DNA from: Amphibacillus marinus
GTDB taxonomy: Bacteria > Bacillota > Bacilli > Bacillales > Amphibacillaceae
DNA: 59,156 nucleotides
Reading direction: 5' to 3'
Assembly: GCF_900110345.1 (NCBI RefSeq)
Contig: NZ_FODJ01000016.1
Location: forward strand, 1-59,156
Positions within the stretch are counted from its first letter, which is position 1. Each line of letters opens with the position of its first letter. The notes beneath the pieces were generated by a model. That model saw only the letters and a program-made list of their open reading frames with translations. It was not told the origin of the DNA and did not search any database. The position numbers were made by a program, and so were the translations under genes. Of this stretch, positions 1 to 9,013 are shown one piece after another.

Positions 1-47
1 CTTCCATGGTAAGGAAGGGGTCGCCGGTTCAAGTCCGGCTGGAAGCT
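1..47 (+). tRNA. tRNA-Thr(GGT), 5' part outside window
   Basis: The window opens inside a tRNA. Bases 1-17 form an anticodon stem (CTTCC/GGAAG) around a seven-base loop with anticodon GGT. A T-arm (GCCGG, TTCAAGT, CCGGC) and the 3' acceptor strand follow. The D-arm and 5' acceptor are missing. No CCA is encoded. Confidence 0.85.
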
Positions 48-63
48 CTCGTTTTTAATATTA

Positions 64-138
64 GGCCCGTTGGTCAAGCGGTTAAGACACCGCCCTTTCA
101 CGGCGGTAACACGGGTTCGAATCCCGTACGGGTCACCA
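64..138 (+). tRNA. tRNA-Glu(TTC)
   Basis: A full cloverleaf with acceptor GGCCCGT, anticodon loop CTTTCAC (anticodon TTC) and T-arm ACGGGTTCGAATCCCGT. The 3' CCA is encoded. It is the second gene of a seven-gene tRNA cluster. Confidence 0.93.
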
Positions 139-197
139 TTTAACTTAATTATGAAAGTACGTATTAACTTTAAAATAGATTTTACGTCTTGTACGTT

Positions 198-273
198 GGA
201 GGATTAGCTCAGCTGGGAGAGCACCTGCCTTACAAGCAGGGGGTCGCAGGTTCGAGCCCTGCATCCTCCACCA
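198..273 (+). tRNA. tRNA-Val(TAC)
   Basis: A cloverleaf beginning GGAGGATTAGCTCAG, with loop TTACAAG giving anticodon TAC, a standard T-arm and an encoded CCA. Only three bases separate it from the next tRNA. Confidence 0.94.
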
Positions 274-276
274 TTT

Positions 277-352
<76 letters not shown>

Positions 353-359
353 TTTACAT

Positions 360-445
360 GGAGGGATAGCGAAGTTGGCCAAACGCGGCGGACTGTAAAT
401 CCGCTCCCATCGGGTTCGTAGGTTCGAGTCCTACTCCCTCCACCA
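360..445 (+). tRNA. tRNA-Tyr(GTA)
   Basis: At 86 bases this is a class II tRNA with a long variable arm (CCGCTCCCATCGGGTTCGT region). The anticodon loop reads ACTGTAAAT with anticodon GTA. Acceptor GGAGGGA pairs with TCCCTCC, and CCA is encoded. Confidence 0.94.
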
Positions 446-501
446 TTTTTTTAAAATAGTTTAACTTTTAAACAGTGTACTTTGTTTCACTGTTATTTTA
501 T

Positions 502-576
502 TGGGCTATAGCCAAGCGGTAAGGCAACGGTTTTTGGTTCCGTCATGCGTTGGTTCGAATCCAGCTAGCCCAGCCA
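502..576 (+). tRNA. tRNA-Gln(TTG)
   Basis: It starts with T (TGGGCTATAGCCAAG), typical of bacterial glutamine tRNA. The anticodon loop TTTTGGT gives TTG. CCA is encoded. Confidence 0.93.
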
Positions 577-580
577 TTGT

Positions 581-653
581 GAGCCATTAGCTCAGTAGGT
601 AGAGCATCTGACTTTTAATCAGAGGGTCGAAGGTTCGAATCCTTCATGGCTCA
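581..653 (+). tRNA. tRNA-Lys(TTT)
   Basis: A cloverleaf with acceptor GAGCCAT and ATGGCTC, loop CTTTTAA with anticodon TTT. No CCA is encoded and a T-run follows directly. It is the last gene of the cluster. Confidence 0.92.
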
Positions 654-716
654 TTTTTTCTATAAAGGTTTTGCAAAGTGGTCTAATTCCGCTCGAATCC
701 AACTTACATATGTGAC

Positions 717-758
717 CAAAAGGAATGAACGTTATAAATAACGTTTATTCCTTTTTTA
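717..758 (+). terminator. Terminator closing the tRNA cluster
   Basis: The arm AAAAGGAATGAACGTTA pairs, with small imperfections, with TAACGTTTATTCCTTTT across a short loop. A T-run follows. It lies about 65 bases after tRNA-Lys and is the only strong terminator before the protease gene. Confidence 0.85.
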
Positions 759-887
759 CTATATAGATTTAATGGGCTTGCATATAATGGAAACAAGCAG
801 AAAGAAGCTGAGTATCTAAATTGAATTTATTAATAAGAATAATTTACAAATAATAATCCTCAATTATTTTCTTTTTTTCAATCATTA

Positions 888-916
888 TTGAATTATATGT
901 TTAAATATTGTAAAAT
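888..916 (+). promoter_or_regulatory. Sigma-A type promoter of the protease locus
   Basis: TTGAAT at 888-893 and TAAAAT at 911-916 are separated by exactly 17 bases. They lie about 35 bases upstream of the presumed TTG start. The surrounding 760-940 stretch is AT-rich and shows no gene. Confidence 0.6.
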
Positions 917-950
917 ATTTATAAATAATTGAAAAAGGGGTTTGGATAAC

Positions 951-1898
951 TTGAAAAAATTATTTGTAGCATTTATTCTATGTATTGTGTTTTTAGTTGG
1001 TAATGTAATGCAAATTTTTGCGGGCGAAATAGTAAAGATTGAACCATTAATTTCTTTGGAGGAAGCAGAAAAATTAGAAGAGGTAGAGATTAATAGTGGA
1101 CCACCCTCGGTGGGTCAGCTAGCAATCAGTGAATCTAGGCAACAACTATAAAAAAATGAAATATATTTGCCAAGCGTATTACAAGAAGAAATTACTCCTC
1201 AAGTAATTATTGGTGCAGATAATAGAATTAGAGTTTTTGACACAACAACATATCCATACTCTTCAGTAGTACAGTTAATTATGCACTGGGAAAACAACTT
1301 TATTAGAACCGTTTGTTCTGGGAAGCTAATTGATGCTAATTCAGTTGCAACCTCTGCGCATTGCTTTATACCAAGCCCGACAGAAAGTGTGACAAGAGGT
1401 AATCTCCAATGGGTAGAAATTATCCCAGCAAGAAATGGCAGTTCTGCTCCGTTTGGGATTGCTTATGCAATAACTATTTATGCCCTGCAAGAATACATAG
1501 ATAATAGCTCTAGTGCTTATGACTTTGCGGTGGTAAATGTTAATTTGGATTTTTCTGATGCAGGATCTATGCTAGTGTCTGATTTAACGGGTGCTGAACT
1601 GCTAGTCAATAACTTTACGATAAGTGGTTATCCGGTTGATAAAGCTTTGGATTTAGGAAACTACTATCAGTGGTATCATTCTGGTCCTATCACAGAGATC
1701 CTTGATTGGACATTTAGATATCAGATAGATACTTATGGTGGACAATCGGGTTCAGCTGTGTACTATAACAATTTTGGAGTGTTTACAATAGGTGGAATTC
1801 ATAGTGCTGGTAGTCAAGAAGGACAATATAATGTTGCCCACCGAATAACTCAAGCCAGTAGGAACTATATCCGCCTAGCAGCCTCTATGAATAACTAA
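951..1898 (+). pseudogene. Secreted S1B (V8/glutamyl endopeptidase-like) serine protease interrupted by an in-frame stop
   Basis: One continuous frame begins at TTG 951 (AAAGGGG site ten bases upstream) with a signal peptide, KKLFVAFILCIVFLVGN, and an acidic propeptide. It is stopped by TAA at 1149-1151. The same frame then continues to 1898 without a shift and encodes the trypsin-fold domain. The catalytic triad is visible: His in TSAHCF, Asp in AYDFAVV, Ser in GGQSGSAVY. Upstream and downstream parts together have the usual length of a prepro V8-like protease. Unless the stop is read through or is a sequencing error, the mature domain cannot be secreted, so I call it a pseudogene. A weak TTG at 1167 could start a leaderless product, but no good ribosome binding site precedes it. 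Confidence 0.65.
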
Positions 1899-1912
1899 AA
1901 TGGGTGGTGAAA

Positions 1913-2581
1913 ATGAAAAAATATAAATTATTTCTACTATTGTTTGCTTGTTTAGTTATCGCTTCTTGTAAGAGCCATACAAATAAAGAATTTGGTGAAG
2001 TACTTCCAATTGAACTCGTTGAACGAAAAGCAGATGCGTTAGTTTATTTTGGGAGAGATAACTGCTCTAGTTGTAAGCTTCTTGGTACACGAATACAAGA
2101 AGTCCTAGCGTTACAAGAACAAGAAGTGTACTATGTAGAACTAAATGCTTTAGCACAATCAGAGAAAAACCATCTTTTACAATATGATATTGAATATACG
2201 CCTTATTTTGTTGAGTTAAGGAATGGCAAAATAATAAATGAATTTGATAATTATGCTGAAGCAGATGAGGAACAAACACTAGACAATATTAAAAAATTTT
2301 TGTTAGTACATTCAAATAATCGAGAACTCAGTGACGGATATATAGAAATTGATTTTTCATTAAGTATTGAGGAAATAGAAAATTCAGCTGTAAATACCTA
2401 TATTGAAGAACCAGAATTAGAAAGAAACGCTTCTATAGGTTTTCATGATTACTATGGTGAAGACTGTTATGAAGACTTAGTACATGTATCTAGACTAGAT
2501 CCGGCATATTTGAGTACCCACAAAGACGAATTAGATATCTCTGATGATGGTTGGGTTACTGTAGAAGCGTGTTTTGAATAA
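1913..2581 (+). CDS. Thioredoxin-like lipoprotein
   Basis: A 222-residue protein starting at ATG 1913 behind GGGTGG. The N-terminus is a lipoprotein signal (LLLFACLVIASC) with the lipidated Cys in a good lipobox, so it should sit on the outer face of the membrane. A thioredoxin-like domain follows, with FGRDNCSSC as the redox CxxC and a YTPYF segment equivalent to the cis-Pro loop. The C-terminal third is acidic, has two more cysteines and matches nothing I recognise. It starts only 14 bases after the broken protease and probably shares its transcript. It could be a thiol-disulfide oxidoreductase or a bacteriocin-accessory-like protein. The substrate is unknown. Confidence 0.75.
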   Translation: MKKYKLFLLLFACLVIASCKSHTNKEFGEVLPIELVERKADALVYFGRDNCSSCKLLGTRIQEVLALQEQEVYYVELNALAQSEKNHLLQYDIEYTPYFVELRNGKIINEFDNYAEADEEQTLDNIKKFLLVHSNNRELSDGYIEIDFSLSIEEIENSAVNTYIEEPELERNASIGFHDYYGEDCYEDLVHVSRLDPAYLSTHKDELDISDDGWVTVEACFE

Positions 2582-2601
2582 GAATACTAGACAATTTATA
2601 A

Positions 2602-2644
2602 AAGGGCGAATGCTATAATGGGTATAGCATTCGCCCTCTTTTTG
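2602..2644 (+). terminator. Terminator after the lipoprotein gene
   Basis: AGGGCGAATGCTATA and TATAGCATTCGCCCT form a perfect stem around ATGGG, followed by CTTTTT. This is a very strong intrinsic terminator. Confidence 0.93.
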
Positions 2645-3090
2645 TACAACTAATTACGGATGAAGTAAGCAAGACAAGTCTATTAAGTTGTTAAGAAAGC
2701 TAAAGCAACCTGTGAATAATTAGAGTTTATTTAATTGGGGATATTACACCATGATAATATGTGTAAAATTAAAAAATCAGGTTGTTACAACCTCTTGTTT
2801 GCAAAAATATTTAGTGCTACAATAACTTAGGTTGCTGGATTTGGTTTAATAACAAGTTGTTAGGGCCTCTAATTATTAATGGAATTTGTCAAAGGTTTAA
2901 TTCTTAGGCCATTAGTTTTTCAATAAGGCCTCAGCTCTGCTGTGCAACTATAACAATTGTAACACCAAAAAAACCTTAACGTTGTGGTTTCAAAAAAAGT
3001 TACCTTACTAAAATACACATATACTCTTTTTTCGTATACAAAAGTTAGCTAGATCTATAGAGGATTACCAGAGCTTGGAGGGAATAATAA
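2645..3090. other. AT-rich intergenic region with a short palindrome
   Basis: No coding frame or RNA was recognised. There is a perfect 15-base odd palindrome, AGGTTGTTACAACCT, at 2779-2793, and related GTTGTTA/AACAAG fragments further on. It could be an operator for the following membrane protein gene, but nothing links it to a regulator here. The last bases carry the GGAGGG site for the gene at 3091. Confidence 0.4.
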
Positions 3091-3723
3091 ATGAATCAAG
3101 TTCAATTGAAAATAATGATGATGTTAGTAGGGAACCTTCTACTCGGATTAGCAGTTGGGATATTTATTATTGCTGAGCTAGGAACGGATCCATTTGCTAC
3201 TTTAAATTTAGGAATCAGCTCAACCCTGGGTCTATCACTAGGGTTTTATCAGTTGATCTTTAATGCCCTCCTTTTTATTGTCATCATAATATATGGTCGT
3301 GATTTAATTGGGTTGGGAACGATAGTGAATATGGTCGCGATTGGCTTTATTGCTGATTGGATGGTAGCTGGTTACAACAATCTTCAGTATGAACAGCTGC
3401 CTATTATCATTAGACTAATTATGCTTTTTAGCGGTGTATTAATTGCTAGCTTTGGTCTGTCACTTTATATTACCGCTCAATTGGGGGTGGCACCGTATGA
3501 TGCATTGCCACTTATTATAATGAAATTGTTTAATGAGAAAATAGCCTTTGCTAAAGCGAGGTTAATTGTCGATGTATTAGCAGTTATCATTGGTTTTTTA
3601 TTTGGAGCAGTACTTGGAGTTGGTACACTGGTCATTGCAATCTCACTAGGGCCAGTTGTTAACTATTTTAACAACCGCTTTTCAAAACCGTTACTATATA
3701 AAAATACTCATTCATCATTGTAG
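3091..3723 (+). CDS. YczE/YyaS/YitT-type integral membrane protein
   Basis: A 210-residue protein of about six hydrophobic segments, starting at ATG behind GGAGGGAATAATAA. The N-terminal segment (LGLAVGIFIIAELGTDPFA) and the repeated half, including LYITAQLGVAPYDALP, match the pseudo-symmetric YczE-like family. In that family each half carries an LG.dPf/ApyD motif after a membrane helix. The length is normal. YczE in Bacillus subtilis has been linked to surfactin production, but most relatives have no assigned function. It stands alone between two terminators. Confidence 0.75.
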   Translation: MNQVQLKIMMMLVGNLLLGLAVGIFIIAELGTDPFATLNLGISSTLGLSLGFYQLIFNALLFIVIIIYGRDLIGLGTIVNMVAIGFIADWMVAGYNNLQYEQLPIIIRLIMLFSGVLIASFGLSLYITAQLGVAPYDALPLIIMKLFNEKIAFAKARLIVDVLAVIIGFLFGAVLGVGTLVIAISLGPVVNYFNNRFSKPLLYKNTHSSL

Positions 3724-3746
3724 TTAAATAAAATAGTGATTAGCCT

Positions 3747-3786
3747 AAGTAGTGTATCGTTGAATCGTTACACTACTTACTTTTTT
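3747..3786 (+). terminator. Terminator after the YczE-like gene
   Basis: AAGTAGTGTA pairs with TACACTACTT across a 12-base loop and runs into ACTTTTTT. It insulates the cda-glm operon from upstream transcription. Confidence 0.88.
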
Positions 3787-3955
3787 AGCCATAATCTCAT
3801 AATAATTAGTCAGCAAGGGTTTATATCCTTACTGTACATAAGGCAATTATGATAATAGGTTTCTATTATTATCTTTAAGATTGATATGCTATAATATAAA
3901 AAGTGACTAATATTGAAGTGAGTTGGATATTTTATGGATAGAAGGATGTGTCATC

Positions 3956-4777
3956 ATGCTCGGTGAGGGAATTGTATTAATTAGTGTGCTTCGAATTGTT
4001 GTGGATATTGCCCTTGTCTGGTATGTTTTTTATAAATTGATTATGCTTTTGCGTGGAACAAAAGCCATCCAATTACTGAAGGGTATTTTCGTTGTACTAA
4101 TTTTTTATTTTATTAGTTATTTTTTAAATTTGCAAACTGTTCAGGTCATGATTGAACAGGTCATTGTTTGGGGACCGTTAGCGATTATTATTTTATTCCA
4201 GCCGGAACTACGTCGGGCCTTAGAGCAAATTGGGAGAGGTAGCTTTTTTAGTCGTAATCGACGTTCGGAGGAAGAGATATTCAACCATACTGTCGATGCG
4301 ATTGTGAAATCGTGTAATTATATGGCTAAGCGAAGAATTGGAGCATTAATAACCATTGAGCGTGAGACAAATATGGGCGATTTTGTTGAAACGGGTATAC
4401 CAATTGGTGGTCAATTAACGAATCAATTGTTAACAAATATCTTTGTGCCGAATACGCCATTACATGATGGGGCTGTAATAATTAAGCAAAATGAGATTGT
4501 TGCTGCTGCTTGTTATTTGCCGCTATCTGAAAGTCCGTTTATCTCTAAAGAGCTTGGGACACGACATCGAGCTGCTATGGGAATTAGTGAGGTAAGTGAT
4601 GCATTAACCATTATTGTATCTGAAGAGACTGGTGGTATCTCATGTACAAGAAATGGGGAGTTGCACCGAGATATTAATGAGGATAAGCTAATTGAAATAT
4701 TACGAGCTAATTTAGAACCTAATTTCGTTAAAACGCCGTTACTTAAGGGTTTTGGTTGGAAGGGGAATAAAAAATGA
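3956..4777 (+). CDS. cdaA: Diadenylate cyclase CdaA
   Basis: It makes cyclic di-AMP from two ATP. I prefer ATG 3956 (273 residues, LGEGIVLISVLRI) because the GAAGGA site precedes it at normal distance. A start at 3923 would only add a poorly conserved leader. Three N-terminal membrane helices are followed by the cytosolic DAC domain. Its signature residues are visible: DGA in LHDGAVII and RHR in GTRHRAAMG. The gene overlaps cdaR by four bases (ATGA) and glmM follows, the conserved Bacillota arrangement. In that arrangement the CdaA membrane anchor interacts with CdaR, and GlmM can bind and inhibit CdaA. Length and motifs are typical. Confidence 0.96.
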   Translation: MLGEGIVLISVLRIVVDIALVWYVFYKLIMLLRGTKAIQLLKGIFVVLIFYFISYFLNLQTVQVMIEQVIVWGPLAIIILFQPELRRALEQIGRGSFFSRNRRSEEEIFNHTVDAIVKSCNYMAKRRIGALITIERETNMGDFVETGIPIGGQLTNQLLTNIFVPNTPLHDGAVIIKQNEIVAAACYLPLSESPFISKELGTRHRAAMGISEVSDALTIIVSEETGGISCTRNGELHRDINEDKLIEILRANLEPNFVKTPLLKGFGWKGNKK

Positions 4778-6018
4778 ATGATTGGTTAAACAAGCCCTGG
4801 GTTATCAGAATAACCTCGCTGTTTCTTGCTGTTCTGACCTTCTTTGTTATCTCCTTTGACAATCAAGATACCAGAACAGCGGATATAGGTGGAATCGATT
4901 CTATTTTTAATAGTTCACAGGAAACAGAGGTAATTGACGATGTGCCAGTGAGTATTCAAATAGATGATGAGCGTTACGTTGTGAGTGGCGTCCCGCAAAC
5001 GGTAAGTTTAACGTTGCAAGGGACAGTAAGCGTTGTCCAATCAACTGCTATGCAGCGTAATTTTGACGTTTTCGTTGATTTAGAGGATTTAGAGCCGGGT
5101 ACACATGTCGTTCCGATTGAGTACGAAGGCATATCTAGTCGATTAAATGTAGCAATTGATCCCCCTGAAGTCGAGATATCAATTGAAGAACGAGGAATGG
5201 CTGAATTTGAAGTTACCGTGGACTATACAAATCTGGATCAGCTCCAAGCAGGTTTTGAGCTAGGTGGAGCAACTGTGACGCCAGGAACTGTTACAATCAC
5301 AAGTTCGCAGTCAATTATTGATCGTATCTCAATTGTAAAAGCTTTTGTTGATGTCGAAGGAATTGGGGAATCATTATCAATTAGTGATGTGCCTGTTCGT
5401 GTTTACGATAATGAAGGAAACCAATTAAATGCTCGGGTTGAACCTGATACAGTGTCAATTGATGTAGAAGTGAACAGTCCGAACAAGACTGTTCCAATTG
5501 AACTACAAACTACTGGTGAGCTATCAGAGGAATTACAGCTTGTTTCAATAGAGCTAGACCAAGAAGAAGTACAGGTTTTTGCTGCTGAGACGGATCTTAC
5601 CACTATCAATGAAATCATAACCGAGCAGATTGACTTAACTGAGCTAACTGAAAGTACAACGGTAGAAGTAGATTTAGTTGCACCAGATGCAGCTAGACTA
5701 CTATCGACTAACTCGGTAGCAGTTTCAATAGAGCTAGAGGAGTTAACTGAGCAAACGATTGAGGATGTTGAGATAGAGGTAGAGAACTTAAGTAATGCAT
5801 TTACCTCTTCTTTTCTCAATCCAGAAACCGGAATGATTAATTTGACAGTGATTGGTTTTCCTTCTATTTTAACCGAGTTAAGCCAATCCGATTTTCAATT
5901 AATGATAGATTTGAGTGGGCTCAACGATGGAGAACATCAAGTTCCAATAGAGCTGAGTGCACCAAATAATTTAGAGGTAACTTTAGCGACAGAGGAAGCG
6001 ACTATACAGTTAGAGTAG
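4774..6018 (+). CDS. cdaR: CdaR (YbbR-domain) regulator of CdaA
   Basis: A 414-residue protein with one N-terminal membrane anchor (ITSLFLAVLTFFVISF) and about four YbbR repeats outside the membrane. Each repeat contains the VPVSIQ/VPIEL-type strand that defines the domain. It modulates diadenylate cyclase activity at the membrane. The extracellular part is strongly acidic (many Glu and Asp), as often seen in salt- or alkali-adapted bacteria. It is translationally coupled to cdaA by a four-base overlap and followed 52 bases later by glmM. Confidence 0.93.
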   Translation: MNDWLNKPWVIRITSLFLAVLTFFVISFDNQDTRTADIGGIDSIFNSSQETEVIDDVPVSIQIDDERYVVSGVPQTVSLTLQGTVSVVQSTAMQRNFDVFVDLEDLEPGTHVVPIEYEGISSRLNVAIDPPEVEISIEERGMAEFEVTVDYTNLDQLQAGFELGGATVTPGTVTITSSQSIIDRISIVKAFVDVEGIGESLSISDVPVRVYDNEGNQLNARVEPDTVSIDVEVNSPNKTVPIELQTTGELSEELQLVSIELDQEEVQVFAAETDLTTINEIITEQIDLTELTESTTVEVDLVAPDAARLLSTNSVAVSIELEELTEQTIEDVEIEVENLSNAFTSSFLNPETGMINLTVIGFPSILTELSQSDFQLMIDLSGLNDGEHQVPIELSAPNNLEVTLATEEATIQLE

Positions 6019-6073
6019 TTGTCGGGTTGAAAGAACATGAGTAGTAGACTAGGGAATAAAGGAGAGGTACATG

Positions 6074-7444
6074 ATGGGTAAATATTTCGGAACAGATGGA
6101 GTAAGAGGGATTGCTAATCAGCAGTTAACGCCGGAATTAGCGTTTAAACTGGGCCGATTTGGTGGATATGTACTGACAAACAAGACAGAAAAGCCAAGAA
6201 TTTTAATAGGTAAAGATACAAGAATTTCTGGAGACATGTTAGAGAGTGCGCTTATTGCTGGACTATTATCAATTGGTGCAGAAGTTATGCGCTTGGGTGT
6301 CATTACCACTCCAGGAGTTGCATACTTAACCAAGGCGATGAGTGCAGAGGCAGGAGTGATGATCTCGGCATCACATAATCCAGTAGAGGATAATGGCATT
6401 AAGTTTTTTGGTTCGGATGGCTTTAAGCTATCAGATGAGCAAGAGCTAGAAATTGAAGATTTAATTGAATCGAATAATAAAAAGTCAGATGCAATTGGTT
6501 CAGATTCTTTACCACGACCAATTGGTGGTAATCTTGGTCAAATTAATGATTACTATGAAGGTGGTCAAAAATATATTCAGTATCTGAAGCAATCGGTTGA
6601 TAATGAGTTTGACGGGATACATATTGCCCTTGATGGTGCGAATGGCTCAACATCCTCTTTAGCCACTCACTTATTTGCTGATTTGGAAGCAGATATTTCA
6701 ACAATAGGTGTATCACCGGATGGTTTAAACATAAATGCTGGAGTAGGTTCAACGCATCCCGAAAAGCTGCAAGCATTTGTATTAGAGAAGGAAGCTGATA
6801 TTGGTTTAGCCTTTGATGGGGATGGCGATCGATTAATTGCTGTTGATGAGAAGGGTCAAATTGTTGATGGTGACCAAATTATGTATATTTGTGCCAAGCA
6901 TTTAAATGAACGTGGTCTGCTGCGCCATTCAACAGTCGTATCAACCGTTATGAGTAACCTTGGTTTTTACAAGGCAATTGAAGAACAAGGCATTAAAAGT
7001 GATAAGACGGCAGTAGGTGATCGCTACGTTGTTGAAGAGATGAGAAAAGGTGGCTTTAATCTAGGTGGCGAGCAATCGGGCCATATTGTTTTCTTAGATT
7101 ATATTACCACTGGTGATGGTATGCTATCTGCGTTACAGTTAATTAATGTGATGAAGCATACCGGTAAGAAATTATCCGAGTTAGCTGGTGAAATGGAAAT
7201 TTTCCCGCAAGTTTTGAAAAACATTAAGGTAATTGATAAGCACGAAGCGCTAGTTAACCCGCGGATCCAAGAGACGATTCAAGAAGTTGAGACAGAAATG
7301 GGTGATGAAGGTCGCGTTTTAGTTCGACCATCAGGAACGGAATCGCTTGTCCGGGTAATGGTAGAGGCACCTACAATTGAGCGCTGTAATGAAGCGGTTG
7401 ATCGTGTTGTGCAGACCATTGAAGAGGTATTGGGGTTAAAGTAA
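6074..7444 (+). CDS. glmM: Phosphoglucosamine mutase GlmM
   Basis: It converts glucosamine-6-phosphate to glucosamine-1-phosphate on the route to UDP-GlcNAc and peptidoglycan. The protein is 456 residues from ATG 6074 ([11 protein letters not shown]), the usual family start; the ATG three bases upstream is also possible. The phosphoserine loop reads [13 protein letters not shown], the metal loop DGDGDRL, the sugar-specificity loop GGEQSGHI, and the C-terminal phosphate-binding loop [11 protein letters not shown]. All four expected domains are complete. It is the third gene of the cda operon. Its usual partner glmS is not adjacent here but 27 kb downstream. Confidence 0.97.
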   Translation: MGKYFGTDGVRGIANQQLTPELAFKLGRFGGYVLTNKTEKPRILIGKDTRISGDMLESALIAGLLSIGAEVMRLGVITTPGVAYLTKAMSAEAGVMISASHNPVEDNGIKFFGSDGFKLSDEQELEIEDLIESNNKKSDAIGSDSLPRPIGGNLGQINDYYEGGQKYIQYLKQSVDNEFDGIHIALDGANGSTSSLATHLFADLEADISTIGVSPDGLNINAGVGSTHPEKLQAFVLEKEADIGLAFDGDGDRLIAVDEKGQIVDGDQIMYICAKHLNERGLLRHSTVVSTVMSNLGFYKAIEEQGIKSDKTAVGDRYVVEEMRKGGFNLGGEQSGHIVFLDYITTGDGMLSALQLINVMKHTGKKLSELAGEMEIFPQVLKNIKVIDKHEALVNPRIQETIQEVETEMGDEGRVLVRPSGTESLVRVMVEAPTIERCNEAVDRVVQTIEEVLGLK

Positions 7445-7454
7445 CATAACAAAG

Positions 7455-7500
7455 CAGAGCCGTACGGTCGTTATTCACGACTAGTATGGCTCTGTTTTGT
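7455..7500 (+). terminator. Terminator after glmM
   Basis: CAGAGCC pairs with GGCTCTG, with further pairing inside (CGTACGGTCG and CGACTAGTATGG), and runs into TTTT. It separates the cda-glmM operon from the accessory region. The rest of 7501-7733 is AT-rich and empty. Confidence 0.83.
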
Positions 7501-7733
7501 TGTAAATTCTATATTATTTGTTGCAACGGTTTATTTACCTACTAGTAAACATTTACAAATTATGCTGTAGATAATGAACATTCTCTTCTTTTATTGCCTT
7601 CTTGCAACACGACATTTCTATTTGATTGCTTTACCAGTATAGACTATTCAATTCATCATATCACTAACAATTAATGAAGTAACTGGCGTGAAAAAACAAT
7701 AGGAAAATATCAAAATAAAACGAGCGGAAGAGG

Positions 7734-7780
7734 TTGACAAAGAAAATGTGAAGTAATATATTATAAAGGAAAGCGCTTTC
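7734..7780 (+). promoter_or_regulatory. Promoter with overlapping LacI-type operator
   Basis: TTGACA (7734-7739), a 17-base spacer and TATATT (7757-7762) form a near-consensus promoter. A perfect 12-base palindrome, GAAAGCGCTTTC, at 7769-7780 covers the expected transcription start. It shares its AAGCGCTT core with sites upstream of the ABC and PTS genes. This suggests autorepression by the LacI protein encoded next, although CcpA could also bind. Confidence 0.75.
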
Positions 7781-7794
7781 GATAGGAGTATGAG

Positions 7795-8796
7795 ATGGTT
7801 ACAATTTATGATATTGCGAAGAGATCCGGTTATTCGATAACCACAGTTTCAAAAGTATTAAATAATTATAAAAATGTTAGTGAAAAAGCAATAAAAGCAG
7901 TACAAGAAGCAATTGACGAGTTAGGCTATACCCCGAATTCATCAGCTCGTACCTTGGCTACGAACAAATCATGGATGATTGGAGTGGTGTTTGCAGAGCA
8001 TTTAGGTGTAGGAATTGCCCATCCTTTTTTTAGTGAAGTCATTGAAGGGTTTAAGAAGCATGTTGAGCTTTACAATTATGATCTGCTATTTGTCTCTAGA
8101 CATATGGGGTTGCAAGAAGAAACCTATAAGCACTTAAAGCATCGTGGGGTAGACGGCGTCGTCGTTGTTCAGTCATTTGGCGAGGATTTAATCGGAGGTG
8201 AGAACTCACCCATTCCTGCTGTCTATATTGATATGCCATTAAAGCAACCAGGCTCTGTTTACAGTGATAATCGACATGGAAGTTCCTTGGCAGTCAATTA
8301 TTTGACTGAGCTTGGTCATGAAAGAATTGCCCATATCATGGGCGATCAAACGAACTTTGCTGGCGAAGAACGAGCAATCGGCTTTTTAAAGGCAATGGAG
8401 AAGAAGGGGTTAGTTGTTCCTGAGCATTATTTAGTAAATGGTGGCTTTTTTTCATACGAAGGTGGAAGGGAAGCGATGATTCGTTTATTAGCTTTATCAG
8501 AACGGCCTACAGCTGTTGTAGTAGCAGGTGACATAATGGCATTAGGAGCTATTAAAGTAATTAAAGAAGCAGGCTTACGTGTTCCTGAGGATATCTCAAT
8601 TGTTGGCTTTGATGATATTGCACTTGCTAAGCATGTTGATCCGCCATTAACAACGATCAGACAGGATAAAGATTTAATTGGGCGACAAGCTGCTATTATT
8701 TTATTAAATAAAATTAATGGCGACCAAGATTCTTCTTCCAGGGTTGTACCTGTGCAATTAATCAAGCGGGGTTCATGTCAATTAATAAGAGGATAG
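7795..8796 (+). CDS. LacI-family transcriptional regulator
   Basis: A 333-residue regulator. The N-terminal HTH (TIYDIAKRSGYSITTVSKVLN) and hinge (YTPNSSARTLATNKS) are classical LacI. The remaining 270 residues form the periplasmic-binding-protein-like sugar sensor with VVAGDIMALGAIKVI and ISIVGFDDIALA near the C-terminus. It starts at ATG 7795 behind GATAGGAGTATGAG. The adjacent ABC transporter and phosphorylase genes carry palindromes with the same AAGCGCTT core, so it most likely represses both itself and that operon until an oligosaccharide is present. The inducer is unknown. Confidence 0.9.
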   Translation: MVTIYDIAKRSGYSITTVSKVLNNYKNVSEKAIKAVQEAIDELGYTPNSSARTLATNKSWMIGVVFAEHLGVGIAHPFFSEVIEGFKKHVELYNYDLLFVSRHMGLQEETYKHLKHRGVDGVVVVQSFGEDLIGGENSPIPAVYIDMPLKQPGSVYSDNRHGSSLAVNYLTELGHERIAHIMGDQTNFAGEERAIGFLKAMEKKGLVVPEHYLVNGGFFSYEGGREAMIRLLALSERPTAVVVAGDIMALGAIKVIKEAGLRVPEDISIVGFDDIALAKHVDPPLTTIRQDKDLIGRQAAIILLNKINGDQDSSSRVVPVQLIKRGSCQLIRG

Positions 8797-8816
8797 TATG
8801 CTCTTATTAACTTAAA

Positions 8817-8830
8817 GTAAAGCGCTTTAC
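8817..8830. promoter_or_regulatory. Operator GTAAAGCGCTTTAC, copy 1
   Basis: A perfect 14-base palindrome, 20 bases after the LacI gene stop and upstream of the ABC operon. An identical copy lies 121 bp further on. Confidence 0.75.
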
Positions 8831-8937
8831 AAGCTGTTTCAATAGAATAAAGTTAAATTTTTACCATTAAATAAAATGTAAGGGTTGTCATTGCGCTAAA
8901 TATGTTAGGGAAGTAATGTTTTTTATTTTTGTTATTA

Positions 8938-8951
8938 GTAAAGCGCTTTAC
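8938..8951. promoter_or_regulatory. Operator GTAAAGCGCTTTAC, copy 2
   Basis: Identical to the palindrome at 8817-8830 and about 60 bases upstream of the binding-protein gene. The two centres are 121 bp apart, close to a whole number of helical turns, so one LacI tetramer could bridge them. The promoter between them is not obvious. Confidence 0.75.
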
Positions 8952-9013
8952 TTTTGGGCGAATGTCCAAGAGAAAAAAATGAAAAGTTCTTTTACCTATT
9001 TAAGGAGGGGAAG

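Noticed and set aside
2779-2793. Palindrome AGGTTGTTACAACCT as a transposon end site
   Set aside because: It resembles the GTTGT core of the TnsB sites by chance but is a single copy, differs in sequence and lies far from any transposition gene.
5403-5819. Long open frame on the minus strand inside cdaR
   Set aside because: It is very rich in Ser and Thr, the shadow of Glu/Asp-rich coding on the other strand. It has no ribosome site and no recognisable domain.
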